From: Yponomeuta sedellus
Lineage: Eukaryota > Arthropoda > Insecta > Lepidoptera > Yponomeutidae
DNA: 64,000 nt
Reading direction: 5' to 3'
Assembly: GCA_934045075.1 (NCBI GenBank)
Contig: OW203751.1
Location: 3,235,822 to 3,299,821 of the forward strand
The position numbers and the translations under genes were made by a program. The notes beneath the pieces were generated by a model that did no database searches, was not told the DNA's origin, and saw only the letters and a list, made by a program, of their open reading frames with translations. Position 1 is the first letter of the stretch. Each line of letters begins with the position of its first letter. This document shows, in pieces, positions 1-10,323 of this stretch.

Positions 1-230
1 GCGAGGCATAAAAAAATGGCATGTAACCAGTCGACAAACACATTGATTTGTGCAATGCTTGCAACACTGTACGCGACCTCTTCTTGGGGACTCCCCCGAT
101 ATTTACCTTCTTACATATATAGTTCTAATGTTGGCAGCAGTGAGTTTTGTAAGAGTTTTGCCTCTTGAGTTTGCATAGTTCGTTCGTTTTTGTTTAGTCA
201 GGCAGAAATCAGAGTAGGATCAAAAGCCCA

Positions 231-577
231 TTACACAATGAAAAAAAATAAGGTATAAGGAACAAGGAATAAGGAATAGCGGAATCCAGCGATGGCAGCA
301 CCGTTAATCAATTCATAATTCAAAAGTAAGGAATAAGAAATAAGAATAAAATTTCCGTCACGGTGGGAATTTGTTTCTTATTTCTTATAGCCAGCCAATC
401 GCAGGGAATTCATTCACTTCACAGGGGCACTCGTGCTTCGCGCACACACCAGCTGCAGGTATTCAACCGCTGTGATTGGTTGAATATTGTAGCCTATCGC
501 CTATTGTGTTTTGATTTCTGTGCTATTCCTTATTCCTTATTCCTTAACTCTTATGCCTTATTTTTTTCATTGTGTAA
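231..577. mobile_element. Fold-back MITE
   Basis: The ends 231-280 and 522-577 are inverted copies of each other, built from repeated AAGGAATAAGG-type words and finishing in TTACACAATG / CATTGTGTAA. The interior has no convincing coding sequence; ORFs through it are accidental. It is a non-autonomous terminal-inverted-repeat element of unknown superfamily. The target duplication was not resolved. Confidence 0.6.
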
Positions 578-669
578 ACACCGGCCATCGTTATTCTTGG
601 TTTTGAGAGTCACTTTTTTAACAAAGAACACGGAGTAAACGAACGAGCGTAACACCCGGAGTGGGAACA

Positions 670-815
670 AGATCCATTGCTTTCTTCACCGGATATCTAA
701 AACCAAAGACGATCCGGATGTTGCGTTTTGTAAAGCTTGCAATATCAAATTAGTTACACGATTGTCTGCTCTGAACATGCAACAACTAACAAACACACGA
801 AGAATATTATGTCTG
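670..815 (+). pseudogene. Possible BED-type zinc finger relic
   Basis: One frame reads KDDPDVAFCKACNIKL and then TRLSALNMQQLTNT. This resembles the CxxC half of a BED-like finger (hydrophobic residues, F-C-K-x-C-N, then a helix), but the histidines expected at the end are replaced by Gln/Asn. No start codon or flanking exon is seen. BED-like fingers are common in hAT-type transposases, so this may be a transposon relic. The call rests on one short motif. Confidence 0.25.
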
Positions 816-819
816 GGTA

Positions 820-2730
820 CAGTCATCGGTGAGTTAGTGTACCTAATCATTATTAATGTGATGATTAATGTAAAGTTTTTTTTATTTGTTCAATAAAAGT
901 ACAATATTCTGTATGTATCTAGCGAAATGTTTTCTTTTGTGACCACAAATAAAGAAACCTATCAGGCCATACGCATCTTCATAATGGTAGGTACCTAATT
1001 AAAGTTGGCATTTTTTTGGTGTTGTTGGGCAGTTTTTGGCAGTTTTTCAGCTTTTGTAGGGCAGGATTCGATTTTGAAGTTGGTCACACTGCACTGCACA
1101 CCATTACCCCGAGTACACAATGGCAATGGCGAGCAGTGGGCCATCATGGGCCAATGCTCACCATTCACTTGCTGTTCTCACAATAGCGCGTGGCTCATTT
1201 CTGTCTGGCAAACCACTTGCGATGGTCGTGGAAGTAGTTGCGGCCGCAGCTATTTATTTATTTCATTTATTTACAAGTTTTACAGAAGTATGTACAACAA
1301 CAATGTTATTAAAAAAAATGGCGCAAAATTACGAGCTCAGATTGATATAAATCAAAAAACTTGAAGGTCAATTGACTGAACGATGGGCCACTGTGTATTC
1401 AGCGATGGGCCACGCTACGCCACGATCCTTTGAAGTGTGCCCAAAAAAAAGACAACTGTCCGATTGTCCGCCACTGCACATCATTACCCCTCAGAATAAG
1501 TAAGTTCTTATTCTGAGCATTACCCCGAGTACAGTGCAGTGGGCCATCATGGGCCATTGTTTACTGGCCGCATAAGAGAGGAAAATGGGGATGAGGAGGC
1601 GTGCGACGAGTCCCGCACGTTTTTGAATGGTGCGGAGGCGAGGCGCGCAACCCTTTGTTGTTCGAACGGGCATCAAGGACCGACCTAAGCGGAAATCGAA
1701 AAAGTGTTAGAAAAAAAAAACTGTCAATTTTCATTTTGTTTCTCAAAGCGAGCGAGTTTTTTTTCCTTTCGAGGTTTTCATTACTAATTTGAGGTAAGTA
1801 AATAGATAAATCATAATATAAACTCTTTACTAATTAGTTACATGTTATGCAAACTTACAGAAAAATCCATAAAAACGTAGATGTTTAGGTTAATTTATAA
1901 AGTTTTGTAACCTAAGTTAACCTTACTTTTCGAAGTCATTTTTCAGGGTCAGTGACCTAAAAACCCAAAATAACATTATACATCTAGATAAGATTAAAAT
2001 TATGACGTCATTTTATATCGTTGAAAGACTACTGCATTTCTTGCTAGTCTAAAAGTCCTCATTTTCACTCACTGTACCTATGGATTATGGATATTAAATT
2101 CTATGTGCTAATAGATGCCTGTCTCATGACTAATTCTTAGAATCTCTATTTTGTATTTAATTTACAAACTCATCGTTTTTCCTCTTGTTATTTCCACCTC
2201 ATATCCTACTATCCAACTGTTATAGATGTGAGTTTGTGAAAACGTTTGGATGTTTGTTACTCAATCACACTATACCGGCTGAACGGACTTACATTAAACT
2301 TAGCGCACAGATAGCCTAAGATCCGAGACATAGTAGAGATCACAAACACTGCTCATTAAGGAAAGCGTCTCTGCAACTTTGCTGGTTGTCCATACAATAT
2401 AGCTGTCTATAATCACTCTAGAAACAATCAAGTGCTATCATTAGATATACATGGTACAGCTTTGAACTGCTATAGGTAATGTGTGTGCCAGAATAAGTAT
2501 TTTATTTAAAGAAACTAGTAATTCAGTCCCTTTCTTAAAGAAACCATGTTATGATGCATTAGTAGTCTAGTGGTAAGATAAGATAAGAATATTCTTTTTT
2601 GTACACAGGATAAAACAAACATGAAATAATTACAAAGTATACTTGGTAAGTTGCTTAGCGACAAACACTCCTGTCCTGGGTTCTAAACCCACAGGAGGCT
2701 GCACATTTTCTTTGTACTAACAGTCTTTGT
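820..2730. other. Non-coding, AT-rich, repeat fragments
   Basis: No supported gene. A phrase around GGGCCATCATGGGCCA recurs near 1135-1155 and 1540-1560, with a related GATGGGCCAC near 1383 and 1405. A short palindrome (AGAATAAGT/ACTTATTCT type) lies near 1494-1516. The stretch 2225-2520 resembles the LINE-tail repeats elsewhere in the window (ACTCAATCAC ... GCTGAACGG). ORFs here lack family features and codon order. Confidence 0.5.
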
Positions 2731-2731
2731 T

Positions 2732-2984
2732 TAGTTAGAATATTTTCGGGGCTTAATCGCGTAGTAATTTATTGCTATTTCACCTCGACGTTTCGACGAC
2801 ATTACAGTCATCGTGGTCACGAGAAGACTGATGGCTGGCACCCGTTCGCATTTTCGGCTGATGAGGTTTCAGACTACCTACCCTCAATCAGCCATCACAA
2901 AGCACTATTAGGGTTGCGACACACTACACTGACAATGTCGGACGATAAGCCATGCGACTTTTTCCCCCGAAAATATTCTAACTA
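2732..2984. repeat. Inverted-repeat element, 20-bp arms
   Basis: TAGTTAGAATATTTTCGGGG at 2732-2751 is the exact inverse of the sequence at 2965-2984. A related end (CCCCGAAAATATTCTAA) recurs near 51443. The interior contains GTTTCGACGACATTACAGTC, a phrase typical of dispersed insect repeats. It is probably a non-autonomous DNA element. Confidence 0.5.
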
Positions 2985-3159
2985 TGCGTACAAAATAAGT
3001 CCCGAAAGTCTTGGTTTAATCTAGAACTGCAGCCTAATTATGACTGGATATTAAGGATATTCTAATAACCTGTCAAATTCCATACTAATTTGATATTTAT
3101 CATTATCAGGTAATACACAAGCAGCTTTTAGCTGATGCATAGTATAATAATAACAAATT

Positions 3160-3388
3160 TTCATGGACATATTACACAGATCTCGTTAGCCCTATACTAA
3201 GTACAACTAAATGACTTGTGTTATAGGTGCTAACTCGACGATAGATTTAATACAATAAATACATAGATAACATCCAAGACCTGAGACAAACTAGAAAAGT
3301 TCGTTTCCTAGTTTCACCCGGCCGGGGATCGAACCCGAGATCTTCGGTTTTACAGTCAGCGTGCCTAACCGCTGCGCCATCTATAACA
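3160..3388 (-). mobile_element. tRNA-derived SINE (type A)
   Basis: Read on the minus strand it starts with a tRNA-like head (A and B boxes; B box GGTTCGATCCCCGGCCGGG) and continues into a body with CTAGTTTGTCTCAGG and CGAGTTAGCACCTATAA. Further copies are split at 35066-35812 (-) and 23328-23895 (+). The window therefore holds at least three copies, two of them interrupted by younger insertions. Confidence 0.7.
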
Positions 3389-4026
3389 CCTCCGTGCACT
3401 TGTTAATCGTTTTTCTAGTCTGTTTTTAAATGAGTTCACCGGAGGAGCACCGATTTCAAATTTCAAATTTCAAATTTCAAATAATTTTATTTCAACGTAA
3501 AGAATTTACATTCTGTTTGCTGAATGTCAATGTACAATGTAAAGTGTAAGCCGCCGCCTTCGGGCCGTAATTGTAGTGGAGAAAAAGGCAGCGGAAAAAA
3601 AAACTCCACTCTGACCATCTTTTCTCAAATCATCTTAAAAACCAAATACATCAGTTGCCATATGTAAACCTAATAAGATTTCATGATTGCCATTAACAAC
3701 CCTAAATGCCAAAGCATTAGTCAAATGTCTCACAATAATAGGGGAAAACATAAGTGCTGCGGCCAGACACACGAACAGCACTCGTTCACGAGCATAACGC
3801 AGTGCTCAGCCATCATCAGTCTCAACCATTTTGGAGGGAGATAGATGACCCGAACACCACGCTACCATTCGAATGACCTTTAGCAAACTTGCAGTTAAGT
3901 TTTTGTCAGTTATATAAGGTATCATATAGTTATTAATATGCAATCACGTCGTCTGTACACACTTGTATTATAAAATATGTTATACTTAGTTATACTTAAC
4001 AATAAAATCGCGGTGGAATTGGTTTA

Positions 4027-5826
4027 CTACCACGGATTAGGATCGTTTATATAGTCGTCTATTCTATAATATGCCTTTTTACATAGCGAATTTTTAATGA
4101 AAGTTTTAAATTTATTTTCAGACAAGCATAGAACACGTTCTGGAATTTTGTTGTAAAAACGAACGCAGTAACCTACAAATGATGTGCCTACCTTGGCTAA
4201 TCGGGATTTAGTACAAGCAACCTTGTTTCTATTCCTTGTGTTTACGTTATGAACGTCCCTATTTAATTTAAACATTGTTATATTTTTTCGGACATACATT
4301 ATATTATCGAATATATATTGGCAAGCCAGTGTAAGAATGCCTATTTCTTTAAAACGCTCCCTTAGCGATTCTCTACTGTTTAAGTTGTAAATAGCTCTTA
4401 TTGCTCTTTTTTGCAAGACAAATATGGTTTCTATATCTGCTGCCCGTCCCCATAATAACAAACCATACGACATGACACTGTGAAAATAACTAAAATAGAC
4501 CAGCCTCGCCGTCGACACGTCTGTAAGTTGTCTAATTTTTCTGACTGCAAACGCTGCTGAACTCAACCGACCCGACAGTTTTCCAATATGCTGACCCCAT
4601 TGCAGTTTTGAGTCTATCGTTATGCCTAAAAAAAGCGTGGACTCTACCAGCTCTAGCCTCTCACCAGATATTTTTAAACTCGTGTCAACATTTTTAACAT
4701 TGGGTAGTGAGAATTTGATGCATTTTGTCTTTTTTGCATTTAGCATCAGATTGTTTATAGTGAACCAGTTTAGAATAGTAGATAAAGCATTGTTTACATC
4801 GTCTACATTACTTATACCTCTCTTTACTTTAAAAATTAAGGAAGTATCATCTGCAAACAACACTATCTGCGAAAGCTTTTCTACTAGGTAGGGCAAATCA
4901 TTTATATATACCAAAAAAAGGAACGGACCCAGTATAGAACCTTGAGGGACTCCTACTTTTACATCAGAACCCGAGGATTTAACTCTATTAATATCAACCT
5001 TTACAGTTCTGTCTGTTAAGTAAGATCGAAGAAGACTTAGTGATTTATTACTTAAACCATATCGGTGCAATTTTATGAGAAGTGTTTCGTGGTCAACGCA
5101 GTCAAACGCCTTAGAAAGGTCACAGAAAACCCCAATGGCATCCTGCGACTCCTCCCACGCCTCAAAGATATGCTTTACTAACGCTATGCCTGCTTCCGTC
5201 GTTGAGCGGCCTTTTGTAAACCCGAACTGTTTCTTATGGAAGAGCTTATTTATACTAAAATGAGTTTGCAATTGATGTAATATTACTTTCTCAAAAACTT
5301 TACTTAGCACCGGCAGTATTGCTATAGGTCTGAAATTATTTGGATCTTCACTATCACCAGATTTAAACAAGGGTACGATTTTACTTAACTTTAATAGATT
5401 AGGAAAGGTTCCCTGGTCAACACATTTATTAAAAATCAAAGCAAGGTAAGGTGCTAGAATATTGATTATAGTGGATATTAATTTAACCGATAACCCCCAC
5501 AAATCTTCAGTCTTTTTTAAGTTTAACTCTTTAAATGTTTTGACAATAGTTAAGGTAGTTATATGGGAGAATTGGAAGTCAACTTTACATGGATTTGTAC
5601 TTTCCAAAAGTAAGGTATCGGCTAATTGGGAGGAAGAATTTAAGCTAGCCGTTATATGCAGTGGCATGTTTTTAAAAAAAGTTTGAAATATTTCTGCTAT
5701 GTCCTTCTTCGAATTAACTAACTTACCTTCGATCTTCAACGCAAATCCCTGGTCCTTAGGTCTCGTTTTACCTGTTTCTTTGTTAATTACTTGCCAGACT
5801 GTTTTTATTTTATTAGTAGACGCCAT
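4027..5826 (-). CDS. LINE reverse transcriptase region
   Basis: This 599-residue open frame copies RNA into DNA during target-primed integration. Visible reverse transcriptase motifs are the first catalytic Asp in FCDLSKAFD (234-242), GVPQGSILGP (292-301) and the active-site FADD (324-327). The C-terminal region ends in a short basic/aromatic tail (residues about 530-599). No RNase H motif is evident. The first Met (MASTNKIK) is not the native start: the frame should continue from the endonuclease frame upstream, and the two overlap by 22 nt in different frames, consistent with a small indel. The catalytic motifs are intact although the element as a whole is broken. Confidence 0.9.
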   Translation of the reverse strand: MASTNKIKTVWQVINKETGKTRPKDQGFALKIEGKLVNSKKDIAEIFQTFFKNMPLHITASLNSSSQLADTLLLESTNPCKVDFQFSHITTLTIVKTFKELNLKKTEDLWGLSVKLISTIINILAPYLALIFNKCVDQGTFPNLLKLSKIVPLFKSGDSEDPNNFRPIAILPVLSKVFEKVILHQLQTHFSINKLFHKKQFGFTKGRSTTEAGIALVKHIFEAWEESQDAIGVFCDLSKAFDCVDHETLLIKLHRYGLSNKSLSLLRSYLTDRTVKVDINRVKSSGSDVKVGVPQGSILGPFLFLVYINDLPYLVEKLSQIVLFADDTSLIFKVKRGISNVDDVNNALSTILNWFTINNLMLNAKKTKCIKFSLPNVKNVDTSLKISGERLELVESTLFLGITIDSKLQWGQHIGKLSGRLSSAAFAVRKIRQLTDVSTARLVYFSYFHSVMSYGLLLWGRAADIETIFVLQKRAIRAIYNLNSRESLRERFKEIGILTLACQYIFDNIMYVRKNITMFKLNRDVHNVNTRNRNKVACTKSRLAKVGTSFVGYCVRFYNKIPERVLCLSENKFKTFIKNSLCKKAYYRIDDYINDPNPW

Positions 5827-6761
5827 AATTTTTTACTTATACTTATCGATTTGGCTGTTAAACAAGTTTGTCTAAAAGTTTTTGAATATTTTTTTACGTA
5901 CTCTTTGAACGTCGGATTGTGATTGAATTGTTTTTCTTCATACAATTCATAAAGCCTTTTCCTACTTCTATATATACCTGGCGTTGCCCATTCTGAAAAC
6001 CCGCTTTTTAACTCTGTAATTTTTTTTACGTTAAAAACATGTTCAAATTCTTTTGATATGGTTGAAAACAATACTTGATATAACGTATTCGGATCATTGC
6101 TATCGAAATTCAACGAATTTAACTTTATGTTTATATTTTTTTTAAATAATTCAATTTTTTTCTCTGTTATTGGCCTACAATTTAATTCATTGCATTTTTT
6201 TGCTTCCAGTACTGACGGTAGGACTACCCATAGCCCGCTATGGTCCGACTGTAATTTGTGTATGACTTCTTTTTCTAAATATTCACAATTGCAAAAGACA
6301 TTATCTATGCAGGTAGCGCTAGTAGCAGTTGTCCTAGTGGGTTCTGTAAATAAATTATCTAAATTATATGACCTGAAAAGGCTTGCGAGTTTAGTTTTAA
6401 GTGGACCTTGAACTAAGAAATCTATATTGAAGTCCCCACACACCACTATGCTCTTCGTAGTACTGAATAGGCGTTTTAAGGCATCCTCCATAAGTAATTC
6501 AAATTCATTATAATTTGATTGTGGCGGCCTATAAACACACATTACTATATACCTATCCAATTCCACACACGATATCTCAATTAAACGTTCAACAGATAGA
6601 CTGACAATATCTTTTCTTTCTTTAATTTTCAAACTACTTTTGACAAAGATCATTGAACCTCCTCTTATTGAGTGTTGTCGGTTAAAAGTGCTTGCTGCTA
6701 AATAGTCTTTTAAAGTAAATGACATTTCAGAATGTTTCAGCCAATGTTCTGTTAAACACAA
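5805..6761 (-). CDS. LINE apurinic-like endonuclease region
   Basis: The exonuclease/endonuclease/phosphatase-type domain nicks target DNA to prime reverse transcription. Visible motifs are YRPP (77-80), GDFN (109-112) and SDHSGLW (172-178), which carry the catalytic Asp/Asn and Asp-His. The Met at 6761 is internal: the same frame stays open upstream to about 6875 and encodes NIQGFSGKDN, the usual N-terminal strand of this domain. It ends in a stop at 5805 just after entering the zone where the reverse transcriptase frame takes over. Confidence 0.85.
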   Translation of the reverse strand: MCLTEHWLKHSEMSFTLKDYLAASTFNRQHSIRGGSMIFVKSSLKIKERKDIVSLSVERLIEISCVELDRYIVMCVYRPPQSNYNEFELLMEDALKRLFSTTKSIVVCGDFNIDFLVQGPLKTKLASLFRSYNLDNLFTEPTRTTATSATCIDNVFCNCEYLEKEVIHKLQSDHSGLWVVLPSVLEAKKCNELNCRPITEKKIELFKKNINIKLNSLNFDSNDPNTLYQVLFSTISKEFEHVFNVKKITELKSGFSEWATPGIYRSRKRLYELYEEKQFNHNPTFKEYVKKYSKTFRQTCLTAKSISISKKLWRLLIK

Positions 6762-6850
6762 AATATCTACATTGAAATCTGCTAAAAATAGTTCAATTAA
6801 ATTGTCTTTGCCGGAAAAACCCTGTATATTTTGTGCAACTAAATTGATAC

Positions 6851-7888
6851 CTAACTTAGGGTTTTCCTTTGTCTGCGATGGCAGTTTAAAGCCATTGACT
6901 GTGTGTTTGAGCCCGCTGTTGAATTATTACTAATACTAGTAACACGGTTGTCATTCCTATCAGGTTGTGTTATAATTCCTATAACCACAGAGTCAAAAAT
7001 ATTGTAAGCTAACAAAGTAGCTAACTTACGTCGACTATTTTTCGTGAGGTACACAGTATCTCGCGTCAAAAAGTAATTCTTAACAAATTTGTTAAGATCA
7101 AAAAATGATATGTCACTATGACGACATGTCAAATGGTGAATGTGTATGTTCAAGCTATGGATGTCATTATTTTCTTTTGCTGACAGGGACTGAGAATATG
7201 GGAAAGCGCAAAACACTAATTTTCCCATCCACAGTTGGACATCTTTAGCTTGACCATATAATTCAAATATATTGTTTATATCAGTCTTTTTAACACCTTG
7301 GCTATTTCCTACTAATAAAATGTAGGTTGTGTCGTTCTGTATTGGGCTTTTGAACAGCTCTTTAACAATGTCAGTAAAACTTGAATGGGGATAGCATTTA
7401 TTCAGCACATTTTGTGTCAGCCTGTCATTCAATAAAGGACCTAACCCTGCACCTATCTTATCAGAGAAGATTACAGTCCTCCTTTCTTGTTTTACTGCCG
7501 GGCCAGTCATGCTAATGGTGGTTGATTCAGGCTGGCTGTGAGTTATCTCAGTAGTGCTTGGAGGTAGACGCAACGCAGCTGGACTTGTATCCTCAGTGGG
7601 GCCATGCAGTCGTGTGGTGAGGCATGATGTTGATGCTGGTGGCTGATCTTGTAGAATTTTACAAGATGCACATGAAGAACCCGCTGATATTTTGTTGCTT
7701 AGCGACTGAAATCGATCCATGTTATATGTACCTAAGGCTGTTAGTTCTGCTGCATATGCCTCCATTTCCTCTTGTGCCTCAGTGTACTGCTTGCCTAAGT
7801 CACTGAGTGATTTCTCTAAACTATGGATGTGGGAGTGAAGATCCTGAATTTTTTCCTCATATTCACTTGTTATTACTTGATGTTCCAT
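6851..7888 (-). CDS. LINE ORF1 (coiled coil, SGNH-like)
   Basis: 345 residues. Residues 1-55 are a heptad-rich coiled coil, followed by a Pro/Ser/Thr-rich linker (about 80-135). Then comes a region whose blocks resemble the SGNH-esterase-like domain of CR1-type ORF1 proteins: IFSDKIGAGLG, ILLVGNSQG and DTVYLTKNSRRKLA. The last block normally carries Asp-x-x-His; here the His position is Tyr. ORF1 proteins of this group bind element RNA. The frame ends at 6851 while the endonuclease frame overlaps it in another phase. The start lies at the presumed 5' truncation. Confidence 0.7.
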   Translation of the reverse strand: MEHQVITSEYEEKIQDLHSHIHSLEKSLSDLGKQYTEAQEEMEAYAAELTALGTYNMDRFQSLSNKISAGSSCASCKILQDQPPASTSCLTTRLHGPTEDTSPAALRLPPSTTEITHSQPESTTISMTGPAVKQERRTVIFSDKIGAGLGPLLNDRLTQNVLNKCYPHSSFTDIVKELFKSPIQNDTTYILLVGNSQGVKKTDINNIFELYGQAKDVQLWMGKLVFCAFPYSQSLSAKENNDIHSLNIHIHHLTCRHSDISFFDLNKFVKNYFLTRDTVYLTKNSRRKLATLLAYNIFDSVVIGIITQPDRNDNRVTSISNNSTAGSNTQSMALNCHRRQRKTLS

Positions 7889-8755
7889 TGTGTTGCCCAG
7901 TAGGTACTTCTGAAGATTACTGTCTCAGGTAGTTTATTCCACGTAGTCACTACACGGTTCAGCAAGAAGTGTTTTCTGGTATTGCTCGTCCATGGTTGCA
8001 TAGCCAATTTCAGTGAGTGCCCTCTAAGAGATTTGTTTGTATTAATTTTAAAAACCTATTTAGAGGCTATTTAATTTTGTACAGCATTTTAGCAAGATCC
8101 GGTACATTATTGTAGTTATACTATTTTTTATTTTTAATGCACTAACCCGTGCTAAGGAACAAATTTAAAAACCTATTTAGAGGCTAAAAATTTCACCCAT
8201 GCTGGGATTCGAACCCGCAACCTCTGGCTATCCGTGCCAGCGCTCTACCAATTGAGCCAATGGGCGACTCACGGCATCAGTGAAATTTCGAACCTCTTTA
8301 CACTATTCACTGTATTACGTACAGGCAGCGACATCTGGCTTAAGCAAATTGCATCACTTACAGCCCCGACTACCTACTTTGCTGTTAGGTTTTACATCGG
8401 AACGATATCACTGTACCCACATGATTATACTATTTTTTATTTTTAATGCACTAACCCGTGCTAAGGACAAATTTAAAAACCTATTTAGAGGCTAAAAATT
8501 TCACCCATGGCATAGCCAGAGGTTGCGGGTTCGAATCCCGGCATGGGTGAAATTTTTAGCCTCTAAATAGGTTTTTAAATTATTGTAGTTGTTCAAGATT
8601 TTGTAAGTCTCTATTAAGTCACCTCGTTCTCTACGCTGCCTGTTCCAAAGTTAAACGGTTGGAATTTCTCAGGATTTGGTTCGCGTAATATAAAAGCTCA
8701 ACTGACCCCATCTTATGAATCATACGTTCATAAACTTGTAACGGTGTAAACCTCT
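7889..8755 (-). pseudogene. C-terminal end of a second LINE ORF2
   Basis: Minus-strand translation gives RERGDLIETYKILNN and, further on, LNRVVTTWNKLPETVI, the hallmark end of CR1/Jockey-type ORF2 proteins. A frame shift sits just before the first motif, and about 500 bp of tRNA-derived fold-back sequence (8061-8585) interrupts it. It lies directly 5' of the LINE at 3453-7890, which suggests that element inserted beside or into this older copy. Confidence 0.7.
8122..8581. mobile_element. tRNA-derived fold-back element
   Basis: The left end (8177-8230) and right end (8510-8575) are inverted copies containing AAAAACCTATTTAGAGGC and the tRNA T-arm CGGGATTCGAACCCGC / GCGGGTTCGAATCCCG. The tRNA-like head (GAGCGCTGGC...GCCAGAGG) is seen at 8193-8262 on the minus strand. 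Outer phrases CACTAACCCGTGCTAAGGA occur twice (8142, 8450). Similar copies lie at 18668-18935, 29437-29545, 44850-45040 and 49437-49690. It behaves like a SINE that has become palindromic. Confidence 0.6.
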
Positions 8756-8802
8756 TTACACCTTTTTTATATTTCTTTAATGCTATCTATATATCAATAC
8801 AA

Positions 8803-9095
8803 TACGAAAAAGAACTAAAATAACAGACATTGTAACAAGAATCAGAGAACTAAAATGGAAATGGGCAGGACATGTATGTAGAATGGATAACAAGAGATGG
8901 GCGAAAAAGGTGACTGACTGGTATCCTCGAGATGGGAAAAGAAAAGTGGGAAAACCAAGGCGAAGATGGGAAGATATTTTCAAGCAGAGATGTAGTCCAA
9001 ACTGGAGAAAGCAAGCCAGAGACAGAGAAGAGTGGAGGAAACAGGGGGAGGCCTACGCCGAGGAGGCGACTTCCATAAATAATGTTAACAAATAA
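8803..9095 (+). pseudogene. RTE-like LINE ORF C-terminus
   Basis: The frame reads RTKITDIVTRIRELKW, then KWAGHVCRMDNKRWA and RRRWEDIFK, ending at a stop at 9095. This is the conserved C-terminal tail of RTE-like endonuclease/reverse transcriptase proteins, distantly related to the tails at 14166-15345. It is 5'-truncated, with no catalytic domain. An AT-rich stretch follows (9096-9400) with no gene. Confidence 0.6.
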
Positions 9096-9405
9096 TAATT
9101 AATTAATAAACTTTATAATCAAATTAATAGTATTTAAATGCATGAAATAATAATATTGAAATTAATATTTTTTTATGTAATTGATTTATTTATGGATGAA
9201 TTAAAGGCTTTTTTATTTTTTTATTTTATTTTATTAATGCTGTCTATCATTTTCAAAGTTTACAATTACGTCACCCATTTTTGTTGATTTCCCTCATTTT
9301 TAGCATTACATGCTACTTCACATTTCGACTACACCTGACTATTTTTACCTGCTTATTGTGTTTTTATCCAGTTTTCTGTCTATTTTATCAATAAAATAAA
9401 CACAT

Positions 9406-9577
9406 CTTATAATATAAAAATGAATCGCCGAATGTGTTGGTAAGCGCAAATCTCGAGAGCAGCTGAACCGATTTCGTTAATTCTTTTTTTAGAACGTTTC
9501 GAGGATGGTTCTTACGGAGAGAAAAATTAAAGAATCGACTGTTAGGCGGTACGAAGTTCGCTGGGTCAGCTAGTTTT
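9406..9577 (-). repeat. Dispersed repeat 'CTAGCTGACCCAGCG'
   Basis: On the minus strand it starts CTAGCTGACCCAGCGAAC and runs through CAAGGAATATTC-like and GGTTCAGCTGCTCTCGAG phrases to ATTTTTATATTATA. The same unit occurs at 16140-16322 (+), 41785-41980 and 41984-42175 (+), 48357-48538 (-), partly at 58045-58122 (-), and as a tandem array at 61161-62577. Confidence 0.7.
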
Positions 9578-9806
9578 AAGTAAAGAAAAAAGTTCAAGTC
9601 GTTCCACTTTTATCATCACAAACTCAGGTCTGTATCCTGGATGTGTAAGCAGAGACCACGCTTTGCCATTTGGCACGATTCCGACGAACCCCTTTTGTTG
9701 TATTATTAATTTGAATCCTGTTTAACTTACCTATTTGATTTTTTGTCAGAATTGTGCGACTAGATTTCGCTCACATTCACAGAGCTTAAGGCGTATCGTG
9801 GCGCTC

Positions 9807-10171
9807 GAAGCGCTCGTGGCCTAGGCGAACCGAGTGATTGCAATCAATCACTTGGTTAAGCAACAGCCTATCCCATACCTGAGTACGGGATGGGTGAGCG
9901 TCCCGTGACTACCGCTAGTGGCATTTTTCCGAGCGCTTCCGTGCTTCGCAAGGCACGTTAAGCCGTTGGTGCCGGCTTTCATATAATGGCAGTCGTTAAG
10001 CCATGTCAGAGGCCTTATGGGCGGCTTGATAACTTCTGACAGTAAGGCCCGCCACTCTCTTACAATCCTCCACCAACCCGGACTTGGCCCCCGTGGTGAA
10101 GTATGCCCAACCTTCCTGCGATGCAGGAAGAGACGCGTGCCCCAGCAGTGGGGACATACAAGGGTTGATAT
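9807..10171 (+). mobile_element. 5S rRNA-derived SINE, copy 1
   Basis: The head (about 9807-9925) resembles 5S rRNA: GTTAAGCAAC, a GATGGGTGA box and a paired start and end, which matches the internal promoter of RNA polymerase III type 1 genes. A body of about 240 bp follows, containing CGTGCTTCGCAAGGCACGTTAAGCC-type words, GGCGGCTTGATAACTTCTGA and the end CAGCAGTGGGGACATACAAG. It ends about 145 bp before the zinc-finger exon. Confidence 0.8.
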
Positions 10172-10314
10172 CGAATTTTAGAAAGAGTGGGGAGTTTAGA
10201 CATAATCATTTATTTGTCTTTGTGCCTTACGACAGTTCTTAATGCACACATCATAAGTGTGACTACCGAACAAAATCCTCTCTTTGTTACTTAACCTCAC
10301 TCTCTCATTTCCAG

Positions 10315-10323
10315 ATTAACAAG
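10315..10323 (+). promoter_or_regulatory. 3' splice site and start context
   Basis: A pyrimidine-rich run CTCACTCTCTCATTTCCAG ends at 10314. The nine bases ATTAACAAG then lead to the ATG at 10324 (AAGATGG, a good insect initiation context). This implies an upstream non-coding exon outside what can be recognised. Alternatively the exon could be coding from 10315 if an upstream exon is in phase. Confidence 0.55.

Larger units (their letters stand above)
3453..7890 (-). mobile_element. CR1/Jockey-like non-LTR retrotransposon
   Basis: Read on the minus strand this is ORF1, endonuclease, reverse transcriptase and a 3' UTR (4026 down to 3483), ending in a short tandem tail of ATTTGAA units at 3453-3482. 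It has no LTRs. Simple-repeat tails of this kind are usual for CR1/Jockey-group LINEs. The 5' end abuts another LINE fragment near 7890, and ORF1 starts inside a coiled coil, so the copy is probably 5'-truncated. Two frame breaks (about 6860 and 5815) show it is decayed. The exact clade needs a phylogeny of the reverse transcriptase. Confidence 0.85.

Noticed and set aside
8193..8262. tRNA gene on the minus strand
   Set aside because: The anticodon loop lacks the invariant T33, the same head recurs at least five times with a common non-tRNA body, and several copies are palindromic. It is SINE sequence.
9807..9925. 5S rRNA gene
   Set aside because: It is fused to a repeated body, diverged from 5S rRNA, and present in many copies. 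It is a SINE head, not an rRNA gene.
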